A DNA stretch of 64,000 nucleotides, from the NCBI GenBank assembly GCA_027486035.1, contig JAIXPX010000017.1, forward strand, positions 1 through 64,000, written 5' to 3'. Numbering within the stretch: the stretch's first letter is position 1; each line of letters begins with the position of its first letter. Positions 52,515 through 64,000 of the stretch are shown here, piece after piece. Origin of the DNA: Erythrobacteraceae bacterium (GTDB lineage Bacteria; Pseudomonadota; Alphaproteobacteria; Sphingomonadales; Sphingomonadaceae). A model generated the notes under the pieces. It worked only from the letters and a program-made list of their open reading frames with translations. It ran no database searches and had not been told where the DNA came from. The position numbers and the translations under genes were made by a program.

Positions 52515-53249
52515 TCATCCCGCCACCGGGCGGAAGAAGGCGTTGATTGTCAGCCGCCCCGCGCGGGGGTCGGCGCTGAGCGGCGCATCATTGTCGATAA
52601 CGCCGCTGTGAAGAATATTGCCGCGGTAGAACACCGCCTCGTTGAAATGGCCGGGCACGGCATGGGTGCGCGCGAAATGCGGCGCGCCGTCGGTCGGATA
52701 GGCGGCGGGCGGCAGGCCGGTGCGGCCATATTCGGCCTGCACCGCTGCGGCGTAGCGCGGGTAGTCCTGCGCGGTGAGCGACTCGAGCCCGGTCGACAGG
52801 TGACGGAAGAAGGCGGTTCCCCCGTGGCCGGTGCGGTGGAGGTAGAGCATCATCGCGATCTGCGCGGGATCGGTCCCGTCGACATGCGGAAGGCGCTGGA
52901 TCGGCAGAAGTTCGCCTGGCGGGGTGGTGACGAGCGAGAACCACGCCTGCATCTGCCAACCCCGCGGCGCTGCGCCGAACCACGCGTCGAGCCGCGGCCC
53001 GAGCACGGCCAGCCAGGCGGCGCAGACCGCCGGATCAAGCGGCGCCCGCACCCCGGGATATTGCGGCGTGATTTTTGCAAATTTTTGCAAAACAGCGCCG
53101 GCAATGACCTTTTCAGGCTGATCGAGGAAGCCCGGAACTGTCACCAGAGCGTGGGGCCCGGCGGAAAACTGCCCGATCTGCGCGCCTTCGGGCGCAATCG
53201 CCCAGCCATCGGGGGCATCCGGGATCGACAGGGCAGGGCGAACGGTCAT
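52515..53249 (-). CDS. DUF6445 family protein (2OG-Fe(II) oxygenase-like)
   Basis: This 244-residue protein has conserved pieces QMQAWFSLVTTPPGELLPIQRLPHVDGTDPAQIAMMLYLHRTGHGGTAFFRHLSTGLE and EAVFYRGNILHSGVI. The HxD (PHVDG) and distal His (LHSG) look like the metal ligands of a 2-oxoglutarate/Fe(II) oxygenase-type double-stranded beta helix. Members are typically found beside tryptophan-halogenase and TonB-receptor genes, as here. Substrate unknown. An operator-like site lies within its coding sequence (53075-53090). Confidence 0.75.
   Translation of the reverse strand: MTVRPALSIPDAPDGWAIAPEGAQIGQFSAGPHALVTVPGFLDQPEKVIAGAVLQKFAKITPQYPGVRAPLDPAVCAAWLAVLGPRLDAWFGAAPRGWQMQAWFSLVTTPPGELLPIQRLPHVDGTDPAQIAMMLYLHRTGHGGTAFFRHLSTGLESLTAQDYPRYAAAVQAEYGRTGLPPAAYPTDGAPHFARTHAVPGHFNEAVFYRGNILHSGVIDNDAPLSADPRAGRLTINAFFRPVAG
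53075..53090. promoter_or_regulatory. LacI-type operator-like site inside the DUF6445 gene
   Basis: TTGCAAATTTTTGCAA consists of two palindromic TTGCAA blocks exactly 10 bp apart, part of a tandem ATTTTTGCAA duplication (53071-53090). The same geometry occurs twice in the amylase/MFS intergenic region. The site encodes LQKFAKI with AT-rich codons unusual for this gene, which suggests a selected DNA site. Confidence 0.45.
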
Positions 53250-53609
53250 CGCGCGAGCCTAACAAAGTCGCCGGGACAGTCCATGGGGATTGGGTAAGCC
53301 ACTCGTTTGAAGCGATAAAAGTGAATCCCGGCGCTGTCTTCGCCGCAGCGGGTCCTGCTGCGCGCCGGGCGGGCAGGGCGCCCGGGAAAAACTGTGACAA
53401 TCACGCAACAAATTCGCGCGCGCCGCTGCGGGAGGATACAGGCTGGCGACACAGGGTGGACCAAAAAAAGACCTATATACAACAGTTTACAGACGAATCC
53501 ACCGCCTCGCCGCCAAACCGGCGATTGGCGATTTACCTGCAGTTTATGTTGGGCTATGAAAAAACCTGCAAAAGCGCTGCTGAATGGTGCTTGCCGGAGG
53601 GGACTTCTG
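53250..53609. promoter_or_regulatory. Divergent promoter region of the TonB receptor and DUF6445-halogenase unit
   Basis: These 360 bases hold no convincing gene. The half nearest the receptor is AT-rich (around TATATACAACAGTTTACAG, 53473-53491), a likely promoter zone, and GGAGGGG precedes the receptor start. No complete TTGCAA-N4-TTGCAA site was found here. An open frame runs through it into the receptor but lacks a signal-peptide start. Confidence 0.5.
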
Positions 53610-56390
53610 ATGAAAACGAACGGGATCAATGCGAGCGCGCGCCTGCTGTGCGGAGCCGCGACTTTTCTGGCGCTGTCTGTCACCGGGGTTCCGGTGCTGG
53701 CGCAGGAACAGACCGATGAACAGGCTGCGGCCGCTGTAGAGGGCCAGGGCGAGGACGCGATTGTCGTCACCGGCATCCGCAGCTCGATCCAGACCTCGCT
53801 CGACGCCAAGAAGAAGGCCACCTCGATCGTCGAAGTGATCGCGGCCGAAGACATCGGCCTCCTGCCCGACCAGTCGATCGCCGATACCCTCGCCCGCCTC
53901 CCCGGCGTGACCGCCCAGCGCGTGCGCGGCCGTTCGCAGCAGATCTCGATCCGCGGCCTTGGCCCGGACTTCAGCCTTGCCCTGCTGAACGGACGTGAAA
54001 TCGTCTCCGCCGGCAACAACCGCGGCATCGAATTCGACCAATTCCCGTCCGAGCTGATCGGTTCGGGTGTGGTCTACAAGACCGGTGACGCCCAGCTCGC
54101 CGCGATCGGTATTGCCGGCGCCGTCGACCTGCGCACCATCCGCCCGCTCGATTCCAAGAAGCGCCAGATCACCGCCGCGGCCACCTACACCATCAACGAC
54201 AACGGCTCGCTCAACCCCGACGTGGCTGCCAATGGCTACCGCTTCTTCGGCAGCTACATCGACCAGAACGACGACGGCACGATCGGCTGGTCGCTCGGTG
54301 CCACGGTGCAGTCGATCCCGACCCAGTTCATCAGCCGCGAGCTGAAGACCAACCAGTTCCAGGTCGGCCGCACCGCGCAAGGGGTGATCTACCCCGCCGA
54401 CAACCCGCGTCAGGGCGTTGTCAGCCGCGAATTCCAGCGCACCTCGGTCGCCGGCAGCCTCCAGTTCGAGCCGACCGACCGCTTCTCGCTGACCCTCGAC
54501 GGCTTCTACACCAAAACCAAGGACAGCGGCATCTTCCGCGGCACCGAAACCCCGATCGCTTCGTGGAGCGGTGCGAGCTTCGTCGGCGCGACCGGCACCG
54601 GCCCCTTCGCCGACAGCGCGACCTATTCGGGCGTGGTGCCGATCCTGCGCACCGACACGGAAGGCGCGGATTCGGACATCTATGCCTTCGGTGGCAACAT
54701 GGAGTGGAAGGCGACCGACAACCTCGGCTTCATCCTCGACTACGGCTATTCGACGCTCAACCGCAACGACATCGACTATGAAAGCTATGCCGGCACCGGC
54801 CGCGCCCGTTCGGGTGCGCAGGACCGCATCACCTTCACCTTCCCGCGCGATGGCGCCTACACCATGGCCGGCCAGGTCGATTACACCAACCCCGCCAACG
54901 TCCTGCTCACCGATCCGGGCGGCTGGGGCCAGGTCGGCTTCATCAAGCAGCCGATCATCGAGGACGAGCTGCACCAGCTGCGCGCCGAGACCTATTGGGA
55001 GTTCGATGGCGGCCTGATCGACCGGATCACGGTGGGCTGGCTCTATACCGACCGCGAGAAGAGCTTCGATTCGAACGAGAGCTTCCTGCGGCCGACCGCC
55101 GCCTTCGGCAATGGTCTGCGCGTGCCGACCAGCGCGATCCGCGGCACGACCGACACCAAGAGCCTGGGCAACAACATCCTTGCCTATGATCCCGCCAGCT
55201 TCCTGACCGACGGCACCTACCGGGTCGAGAAGGGGACCTTCGACACCCAGTGGCGCGTCGGCGAGAGGGTCCACAACTTCTACCTCCAGGCCAATATCGA
55301 CGGCGATCTGGGTTCGGTCCCGGTGCGCGGCAATATCGGCCTGCGCTATGCCGATACCAAGCAGGGTTCGACCGGCACCATCGCCGGCGGCGTCAACAGC
55401 GTCGATGCGAGCTTTGGCAACTGGCTGCCGAGCATGAACCTCGCCTTCGAGGTGATGCCCGACACCTTCATCCGCATCGCTGCCGCCAGGACGATCACCC
55501 GTCCGCGTCTCGACCAGATGACGGCGAACCAGAACATCGGCTTCAACCCGCTGAGCTGCGTCGACACCAACAACGACCAGCGCCCCGACCGGGTGATCGC
55601 CTTCAACCCGCCGGCGGTGGTCTGCTTCAACCTCGGCGGGGGCAACCCCGCGCTCCAGCCGTACCGTTCGACGGCCTATGACATCTCCCTCGAGAAGTAC
55701 TTCTCGCCGGGCACCGCGATCATCCTCGCTGCGTTCCACAAGGATCTGTCTGACTGGGTGATCGACTTCAGCGAGCTGACCAACCTCAGCCAGTCGATCC
55801 AGAACTTCGGCGCAGGCACCTTCCTGCAGGCCAACCCGCAGGTCGGGACCGGGATCTTCAACGGCCCGGTCAACTTCGCCGACGGCAAGATCTCCGGCGT
55901 CGAAGGCACGGTGCGGGTCAATTTCGGTGATGTGACCCCGGCGCTCGACGGGTTCGGCGGCTTTGCCAGCGTGACCTATGCCGATGCCGAGGTGCAGAAC
56001 CAGAACTTCAACGCGATCCGCATCCCGGGCTATTCGAATGTCACCTGGTCGGGCGACATCTATTACGAAAAGCACGGCTTCCGCGCCAAGCTGGCTGCCC
56101 GTCACCGCAGCGGCTTCCTGTCGGAAGTGCAGAACTTCGACGGCTCGCTCGCCGGGGCCCAGGCACAGCCGGAAACGATCCTCGACGCGCAGATCGGCTA
56201 CACCTTCGAGAAGGCCGACGGCTTCCTCAACGGGGTGCAGATCCTCGCGGAAGTGTTCAACCTGACCAACGAACCGCAGGTGACCGAGAACGACCTGTTC
56301 AACGCCGGCGGTCAGGTCATCGGCACCTTCCCGAGCCGCCACGAGCTGTTCGGGCGGACCTTCAACCTGACGATCCGCAAGAACTTCTGA
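53610..56390 (+). CDS. TonB-dependent outer-membrane receptor
   Basis: This 926-residue receptor is of the Xanthomonas/Caulobacter carbohydrate type. It has a signal peptide (to about residue 32, VPVLAQE) and a TonB-box-like region (DAIVVTGIRSSIQTSLDAKKKATSIVEVI). The plug domain contains LLPDQSIADTLARLPGVTAQRVRGRSQQISIRGLGPDFSLALLNGREI, and a 22-strand barrel ends in RTFNLTIRKNF with terminal Phe. The start 53610 has GGAGGGG 8 bases upstream. It is the likely entry route for malto-oligosaccharides or a related ligand, inferred from neighbours. About 930 residues is usual for this family. Confidence 0.95.
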   Translation: MKTNGINASARLLCGAATFLALSVTGVPVLAQEQTDEQAAAAVEGQGEDAIVVTGIRSSIQTSLDAKKKATSIVEVIAAEDIGLLPDQSIADTLARLPGVTAQRVRGRSQQISIRGLGPDFSLALLNGREIVSAGNNRGIEFDQFPSELIGSGVVYKTGDAQLAAIGIAGAVDLRTIRPLDSKKRQITAAATYTINDNGSLNPDVAANGYRFFGSYIDQNDDGTIGWSLGATVQSIPTQFISRELKTNQFQVGRTAQGVIYPADNPRQGVVSREFQRTSVAGSLQFEPTDRFSLTLDGFYTKTKDSGIFRGTETPIASWSGASFVGATGTGPFADSATYSGVVPILRTDTEGADSDIYAFGGNMEWKATDNLGFILDYGYSTLNRNDIDYESYAGTGRARSGAQDRITFTFPRDGAYTMAGQVDYTNPANVLLTDPGGWGQVGFIKQPIIEDELHQLRAETYWEFDGGLIDRITVGWLYTDREKSFDSNESFLRPTAAFGNGLRVPTSAIRGTTDTKSLGNNILAYDPASFLTDGTYRVEKGTFDTQWRVGERVHNFYLQANIDGDLGSVPVRGNIGLRYADTKQGSTGTIAGGVNSVDASFGNWLPSMNLAFEVMPDTFIRIAAARTITRPRLDQMTANQNIGFNPLSCVDTNNDQRPDRVIAFNPPAVVCFNLGGGNPALQPYRSTAYDISLEKYFSPGTAIILAAFHKDLSDWVIDFSELTNLSQSIQNFGAGTFLQANPQVGTGIFNGPVNFADGKISGVEGTVRVNFGDVTPALDGFGGFASVTYADAEVQNQNFNAIRIPGYSNVTWSGDIYYEKHGFRAKLAARHRSGFLSEVQNFDGSLAGAQAQPETILDAQIGYTFEKADGFLNGVQILAEVFNLTNEPQVTENDLFNAGGQVIGTFPSRHELFGRTFNLTIRKNF

Positions 56391-56393
56391 TCG

Positions 56394-56450
56394 AGGGCCC
56401 CTCAGCGGGGTTCGACGAGGGGCTCGCCGGCAACGGCGGGCCCTTTCCTT
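56394..56450 (+). terminator. Possible terminator after the TonB receptor
   Basis: AGGGCCC (56394) and GGGCCCT (56438) could close a branched GC-rich structure, followed by TTCCTTTG. The stem is interrupted, so this is a weak prediction. Confidence 0.4.
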
Positions 56451-56514
56451 TGTGCGCGGGCTATGCAGATCCCGCGGGGTTGCTGCGCAGGCCCAGGCGC
56501 GTTCAGAGGCCGGA

Positions 56515-56532
56515 CAGACCCCCTCCAGACCC
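56515..56532 (-). repeat. 18-bp repeat shared with the region beside parS 1
   Basis: The minus strand reads GGGTCTGGAGGGGGTCTG, identical to 6242-6259 on the plus strand, with two GGTCTG units 11 bp apart. It sits 24 bases before the second parS-like site. Confidence 0.7.
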
Positions 56533-56555
56533 CCTTCAGGGGCCTGCCGCAGCGA

Positions 56556-56571
56556 TGTTACACGTGAAACA
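56556..56571. other. parS-like ParB-binding site 2
   Basis: TGTTACACGTGAAACA fits the consensus TGTTNCACGTGAAACA exactly, with one off-dyad base compared with site 1. It lies 2 bases beyond the halogenase 2 stop codon, in the 183-base gap after the TonB receptor gene. Confidence 0.8.
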
Positions 56572-56573
56572 TT

Positions 56574-60799
<4,226 letters not shown>

Positions 60800-60800
<1 letters not shown>

Positions 60801-62641
60801 CAGTTGTCAGTCTCCAGAACGCAGGCTGCAAAGCCGAAGGCGGGCAGTGTGATCCTGACCGATCCCGGCGATACGAGGGCGGCAGGGCAGGGGCCTACCA
60901 GCGGCGCGACACCGCGCGCGCGGTAGCTGACCTCGACTGTCTGCGAAAGTGGCGTTTCGCCGGTATTGAACACCGCCAGCACGCGCTGGCCACTGTCCGG
61001 ATCGTGGCGCTCCACGGCAAGCAGGCCGGGCGCCGTTTCGGAAAAGCCGCGCAGGGTGCTGAGACCCCGGCGCAGGGCAGGGCTGGCGGTGCGCGCGGCG
61101 GAAAGCTCGGCGATCAGCCGGTAGAGCGGGTGGGCAGGATCGAAATTGCTTTGCGCCGTGGTGGCGTCGCTGCCGATCAGGTTGTTGTCGTTGTAGGCTG
61201 CGGTGAGGCTGGGGAACATGTCCTCGCGCGCGAGCTGGTCGTTGCCGTCGGAGATGAAGCCCTGCTCGTCGCCATAGTAGACCGTCGGCACGCCGCGCAG
61301 CAGGAACATCATCGCATGGCCAAGCTTCACGCGGGCAAGCAAGGTGGCCTCGTCGGCATTGCCGCTCATGGCGCGCACGAACATCGAGAAACGCCCGAAG
61401 TCGTGGTTGCCCAGAAAGGTCGGCAAGCCGGTCGCGGTTTTCGCGCCGCCCGGATAGATCGCGTCCTGCTGGAGGAACTCGGCCATCAGGCGCGGGCTTG
61501 CCTTGCCGCTCGCAACCATCTGTGCGGCTTTGGCAAAGCCCATATCGAGCGCATAGGGCAGGCCGCTTTCTGCCATCACCTGCGCAGCGAGGGTGGCGGT
61601 TGGTTCCTCATAGGCGATCTCGCCGAAAATGTGGAAGTGGCCGATACCCTTCGCCTCGGCGCGCTTCAGCATCGCGGGCACGAATTGCTGCCAGAACTCC
61701 GGGTTCACGTGCTTTGCGGTGTCGATCCGGAAGCCGTCGATGCCATAGTCGTCGATCCACTTGCCGAAGATGTCGATCATGCCGGAGACGACGCGCGGGT
61801 GCTCGGTGGCGAGGTCGTCGAGGCCGGAGAAGTCGCCGTAGACAGAGCTCTCGCCGATCCAGTGGGAATTTCCGCGGTTGTGGTAGAGCGTGACGTCATT
61901 GAGCCACGCCGGAACCTTCACGTTCTTCTCGGCCTCGGGCACCACTGGGGTGTAGGCGAAGCTCGGATCGGTGAGCTTGGCCCAGTTGGCCGGATCGGGG
62001 TTGTCGTCGCCCGCAAAGCCTTGGTTGATCACCTTGCCGCCCGGCCCGCCGCGACGCGAGAAGGGGTAATCGCCCTTGCCGCGATAGGCATAGCCGGTCG
62101 CCTCGCCTTCGGCATAGCCGATCACGTCGGCGGTGTGGTTGGTGATGATGTCCATATAGACCTTCATCCCGCGCGCATGGGCGGCATCGACGAAGGACTT
62201 GAACTCGGCATTGGTGCCGAAATGCGGATCGACGCTGGTGAAATCGGTCACCCAGTAGCCGTGGTATCCCGCGCTCTCCTCGCCGGGCTTGCCCTGCACG
62301 GGCTTGTTCTTGAAGATCGGCGCGAACCAGATCGCGGTGACGCCCATGTTCTGGATGTAGTCGAGCCGCGCGGTCAGGCCCTTGAGGTCGCCGCCATGGT
62401 AGAAGCCCTTGTGCGTGGGATCAAAGCCGTGCTGGAGCGGGCCGCCCTTCAGGCCGCCGCGATCATTGGCCGGATCGCCGTTTTCGAAGCGGTCGGGCAG
62501 AACGAAATAGATGATCTCGTCTTCCAGCTGGCGCTCGGCCAGGGGTGCCGGCGCTGCCGCTGCGTTACCCCTTGCCGGCGCTCCCGCCAGAGCGGTCTGC
62601 GCGCATAGCACAGCCGCCAGGCTCACGAAGATTCGTGTCAT
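60800..62641 (-). CDS. Secreted alpha-amylase family glycosidase (GH13, cyclomaltodextrinase/neopullulanase-like)
   Basis: This 613-residue exported enzyme has a signal peptide MTRIFVSLAAVLCAQTALAGA. The GH13 catalytic domain carries FVLPDRFENGDPANDRGG, MDIITNHTADV (region I), IDGFRIDTAKHV (nucleophile Asp, about 320), FHIFGEIAYEE (acid/base Glu) and FLGNHDFGRFS (about 405). A C-terminal beta domain ends the protein. Likely acts on starch or dextrins in the periplasm and is the first gene of the minus-strand maltodextrin unit. A TTGCAA-type operator begins 46 bases upstream. Confidence 0.95.
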
Positions 62642-62686
62642 GACCCAACTCCCTCTCGCTGACCTTGTGACATCTCAAGAGATTTT

Positions 62687-62702
62687 TTGCAAATCTTTGT
62701 GG
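62687..62702. promoter_or_regulatory. LacI-type operator-like site upstream of the amylase gene
   Basis: TTGCAAATCTTTGTGG has a perfect first TTGCAA block and a degenerate second block at the same 10-bp spacing as 53075-53090. It lies 46 bases upstream of the amylase start, a plausible repressor position. The 310-base divergent gap 62642-62951 contains no gene. Confidence 0.5.
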
Positions 62703-62811
62703 CACATCGAGCGGCGGCCAGGAGTCACATCGAACAATATGAAAATTAACGAAATATATCAGTAAAACTGTGCGGGCAGGAGATTTTTTCGATGGAATTC
62801 GGCAAAGATTC

Positions 62812-62827
62812 TTGCAAATTTTTGCAG
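62812..62827. promoter_or_regulatory. LacI-type operator-like site upstream of the MFS permease
   Basis: TTGCAAATTTTTGCAG differs in one base from 53075-53090 and keeps the 10-bp spacing. It is 125 bases upstream of the permease start; with the site at 62687 it brackets the divergent promoters, which suggests shared control by the LacI protein. Confidence 0.55.
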
Positions 62828-62951
62828 GGAGTCCAGACTGGCTTCGGCGGCGCGGGAGGCGCGGGCGGGCATCAGACCTGCCGAGCATAGGCGCTGTCGT
62901 GCGCCGCGTCACGTCCGCTCGGATGGCCGGCCGGGAGAGGGATGGACGACG

Positions 62952-64000
62952 ATGATCGAAGGCGGGCTCAAGCCTGCGCTGCGCGCGGGCCAGATCTGGA
63001 ACATGAGTTTCGGGTTCCTCGGGATCCAGATCGGCTTCGATCTCCAGAACGGCAATGTCAGCCGTATCTTCCAGACCCTCGGCGCCGAGGTCGACCAGCT
63101 TGCCATCCTGTGGATCGCAGCGCCCATGACCGGGCTGATCGTGCAGCCGATCATCGGTCACCTCTCGGACAAGACCTGGATCGGCATCGGGGGGCGATAC
63201 GGTCGCCGCCGCCCCTATTTCCTCATTGGCGCTTTGCTGGCGAGCTTGGCGCTGTTCATCATGCCCAACTCTCCCGTGCTGTGGGTCGCGGCGGGGACGC
63301 TGTGGCTGATGGACGCCTCGCTCAACATCACCATGGAGCCGTTCCGCGCCTTCGTCGGGGACAGCCTGCCGGACCGGCAGTCCACCATTGGTTACGCGAT
63401 GCAGAGCTTCTTCATCGGGGCGGGCGCGGTGATCGCGGGGGCCTTGCCGTGGATGATGACCAACTGGCTCGGCCTCAGCAATGTCGCGCCCGAGGGGCAG
63501 ATTCCGGAGACGGTGCGCTGGGCCTTCTATATCGGCGGCGCGGCGCTACTGGCCGCGGTGTGCTGGACGGTCTTCACCACTAAAGAGTATTCGCCGCAGG
63601 AACTCGCCGGCTTCGAGGCCGCGCGCAGGGAAACGCGGGCGGTGGCAGCGCGCCCGCGAAGCGCGGCGCAGTTCGTGCGCGGAAGCCTCGGCTGGATCGT
63701 CGCGGGGCTGCTGGTCGCTGCCTTCGTCGTGCTTGCCCGCAGCGATGCCCGGCCCGCTTTCCTCGGCACGATCGTCATCGCCCAGGAGCTTTACGTCCTT
63801 GCCGTGCTGCTGGGCAGCTTCGGGGTGATCCAGCTGGCCGCCGCCGCCCTGCGCGCCCGGGGCCAGAGCGAGAATGGTTTCATGGAGGTGGTGAGCGATC
63901 TCTACGCCATGCCCCGCACCATGCGCCAGCTTGCCGTGGTGCAGTTCTTCAGCTGGTTCGCGATGTTCGCGATGTGGATCTACGGCACGCCCGCAGTGGC
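62952..64000 (+). CDS. MFS sugar transporter (SLC45/MalY-like), 3' end outside window
   Basis: About 349 residues of an inner-membrane major facilitator are present, open to the window edge. The start region MIEGGLKPALRAGQIWNMSFGFLGIQIGFDLQNGNVSRIFQTLGA, the loop motif HLSDKTWIGIGGRYGRRRPYFLIG (about 77-100) and AFVGDSLPDRQSTIGYAMQSFFIGAGAVIAG are characteristic of sugar:proton symporters related to Caulobacter MalY and eukaryotic SLC45. Long inter-helix loop near 210-230. It diverges from the amylase operon and shares the operator region, so maltose/maltodextrin uptake is the likely role. An overlapping frame starting at 62942 has no family and is discarded. Confidence 0.9.
   Translation, partial: MIEGGLKPALRAGQIWNMSFGFLGIQIGFDLQNGNVSRIFQTLGAEVDQLAILWIAAPMTGLIVQPIIGHLSDKTWIGIGGRYGRRRPYFLIGALLASLALFIMPNSPVLWVAAGTLWLMDASLNITMEPFRAFVGDSLPDRQSTIGYAMQSFFIGAGAVIAGALPWMMTNWLGLSNVAPEGQIPETVRWAFYIGGAALLAAVCWTVFTTKEYSPQELAGFEAARRETRAVAARPRSAAQFVRGSLGWIVAGLLVAAFVVLARSDARPAFLGTIVIAQELYVLAVLLGSFGVIQLAAAALRARGQSENGFMEVVSDLYAMPRTMRQLAVVQFFSWFAMFAMWIYGTPAV

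Noticed and set aside
53365-53385. Hairpin CCGGGCG / CGCCCGG followed by A-run as a terminator
   Set aside because: The A-run is on the wrong side for either flanking transcript, both of which point away from it.
53544-56342. A 932-residue open frame opposite the TonB receptor
   Set aside because: Long antisense frames are expected in high-GC DNA; the composition is repetitive Val/Asp/Ala and the receptor strand has signal peptide, plug and terminal Phe.

Overview
The window is a GC-rich, gene-dense stretch of an alphaproteobacterial chromosome, most likely Sphingomonadales and close to Erythrobacter/Porphyrobacter. This is inferred from the gene set: ChpT histidine phosphotransferase, an ATP12-type F1-ATPase assembly chaperone, alphaproteobacterial RNase P RNA and RpoH, TIGR02186 next to TauE/SafE, and a Caulobacter/sphingomonad-style maltodextrin locus with a TonB-dependent receptor, LacI regulator, GH13 enzymes, tryptophan-halogenase-like flavoproteins and an MFS sugar transporter. 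No rRNA, tRNA, CRISPR array, transposase or phage gene was seen.

Layout. 0-8.4 kb: 3' end of clpX; a stress module on the minus strand (mtgA, CDF metal exporter, ECF sigma, anti-sigma, then a fasciclin protein); a secreted M20 amidohydrolase; a perfect parS-like palindrome; rpoH; rluD. 8.4-14.5 kb: a JAMM metallopeptidase, chpT, a peptidoglycan amidase, rnpB, a TspO-like membrane protein, UDP-glucose dehydrogenase, a phosphatase and a glyoxalase. 14.5-17.4 kb: an NfrB-like membrane glycosyltransferase followed by what looks like a broken nfrA-like partner. 17.5-21 kb: TauE/SafE, TIGR02186 and a HerA-type ATPase. 21.3-24.8 kb: queE and valS, with a palindromic repeat inserted in frame in valS. 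24.9-28.5 kb: an Mla/MCE lipid-transport operon. 28.5-32.3 kb: a tightly overlapping minus-strand operon crcB-rluC-paiB-like-HAD-small TM protein-ATP12. 32.5-37.6 kb: rpsU, an FKBP isomerase, gatC, gatA, gatB and trmL, with repeats between the gat genes. 37.7-39.6 kb: an AT-rich three-gene cassette of secreted proteins beside a truncated gene. 39.6-43.8 kb: a TolC/HlyD/ABC exporter whose ABC protein has lost every ATPase motif. 44.1-48.7 kb: two FAD oxidoreductases, one fused to a TVP38 membrane domain, and a CNT nucleoside transporter. 48.8-50.9 kb: a CDP-alcohol phosphatidyltransferase, a DUF1499 protein and a lipoprotein cytochrome c. 51-64 kb: a glycan-uptake and halogenase region.

In the last region, an outer-membrane TonB-dependent receptor diverges from a DUF6445 oxygenase-like gene plus halogenase 1. 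A second, coupled unit runs secreted alpha-amylase, alpha-glucosidase, LacI regulator, halogenase 2, and diverges from an MFS sugar permease. Operator-like pairs of TTGCAA spaced 10 bp apart occur in the amylase/MFS intergenic region and also inside the DUF6445 gene, which suggests one regulon.

The observations most worth following are: two parS-like sites 50.6 kb apart, each accompanied by a shared 18-bp, 11-bp-phased repeat; the ABC exporter with a dead nucleotide-binding domain; the halogenase coupled to a maltodextrin operon; and the AT-rich secreted-protein cassette. All calls come from reading the sequence and ORFs; no database search was run.
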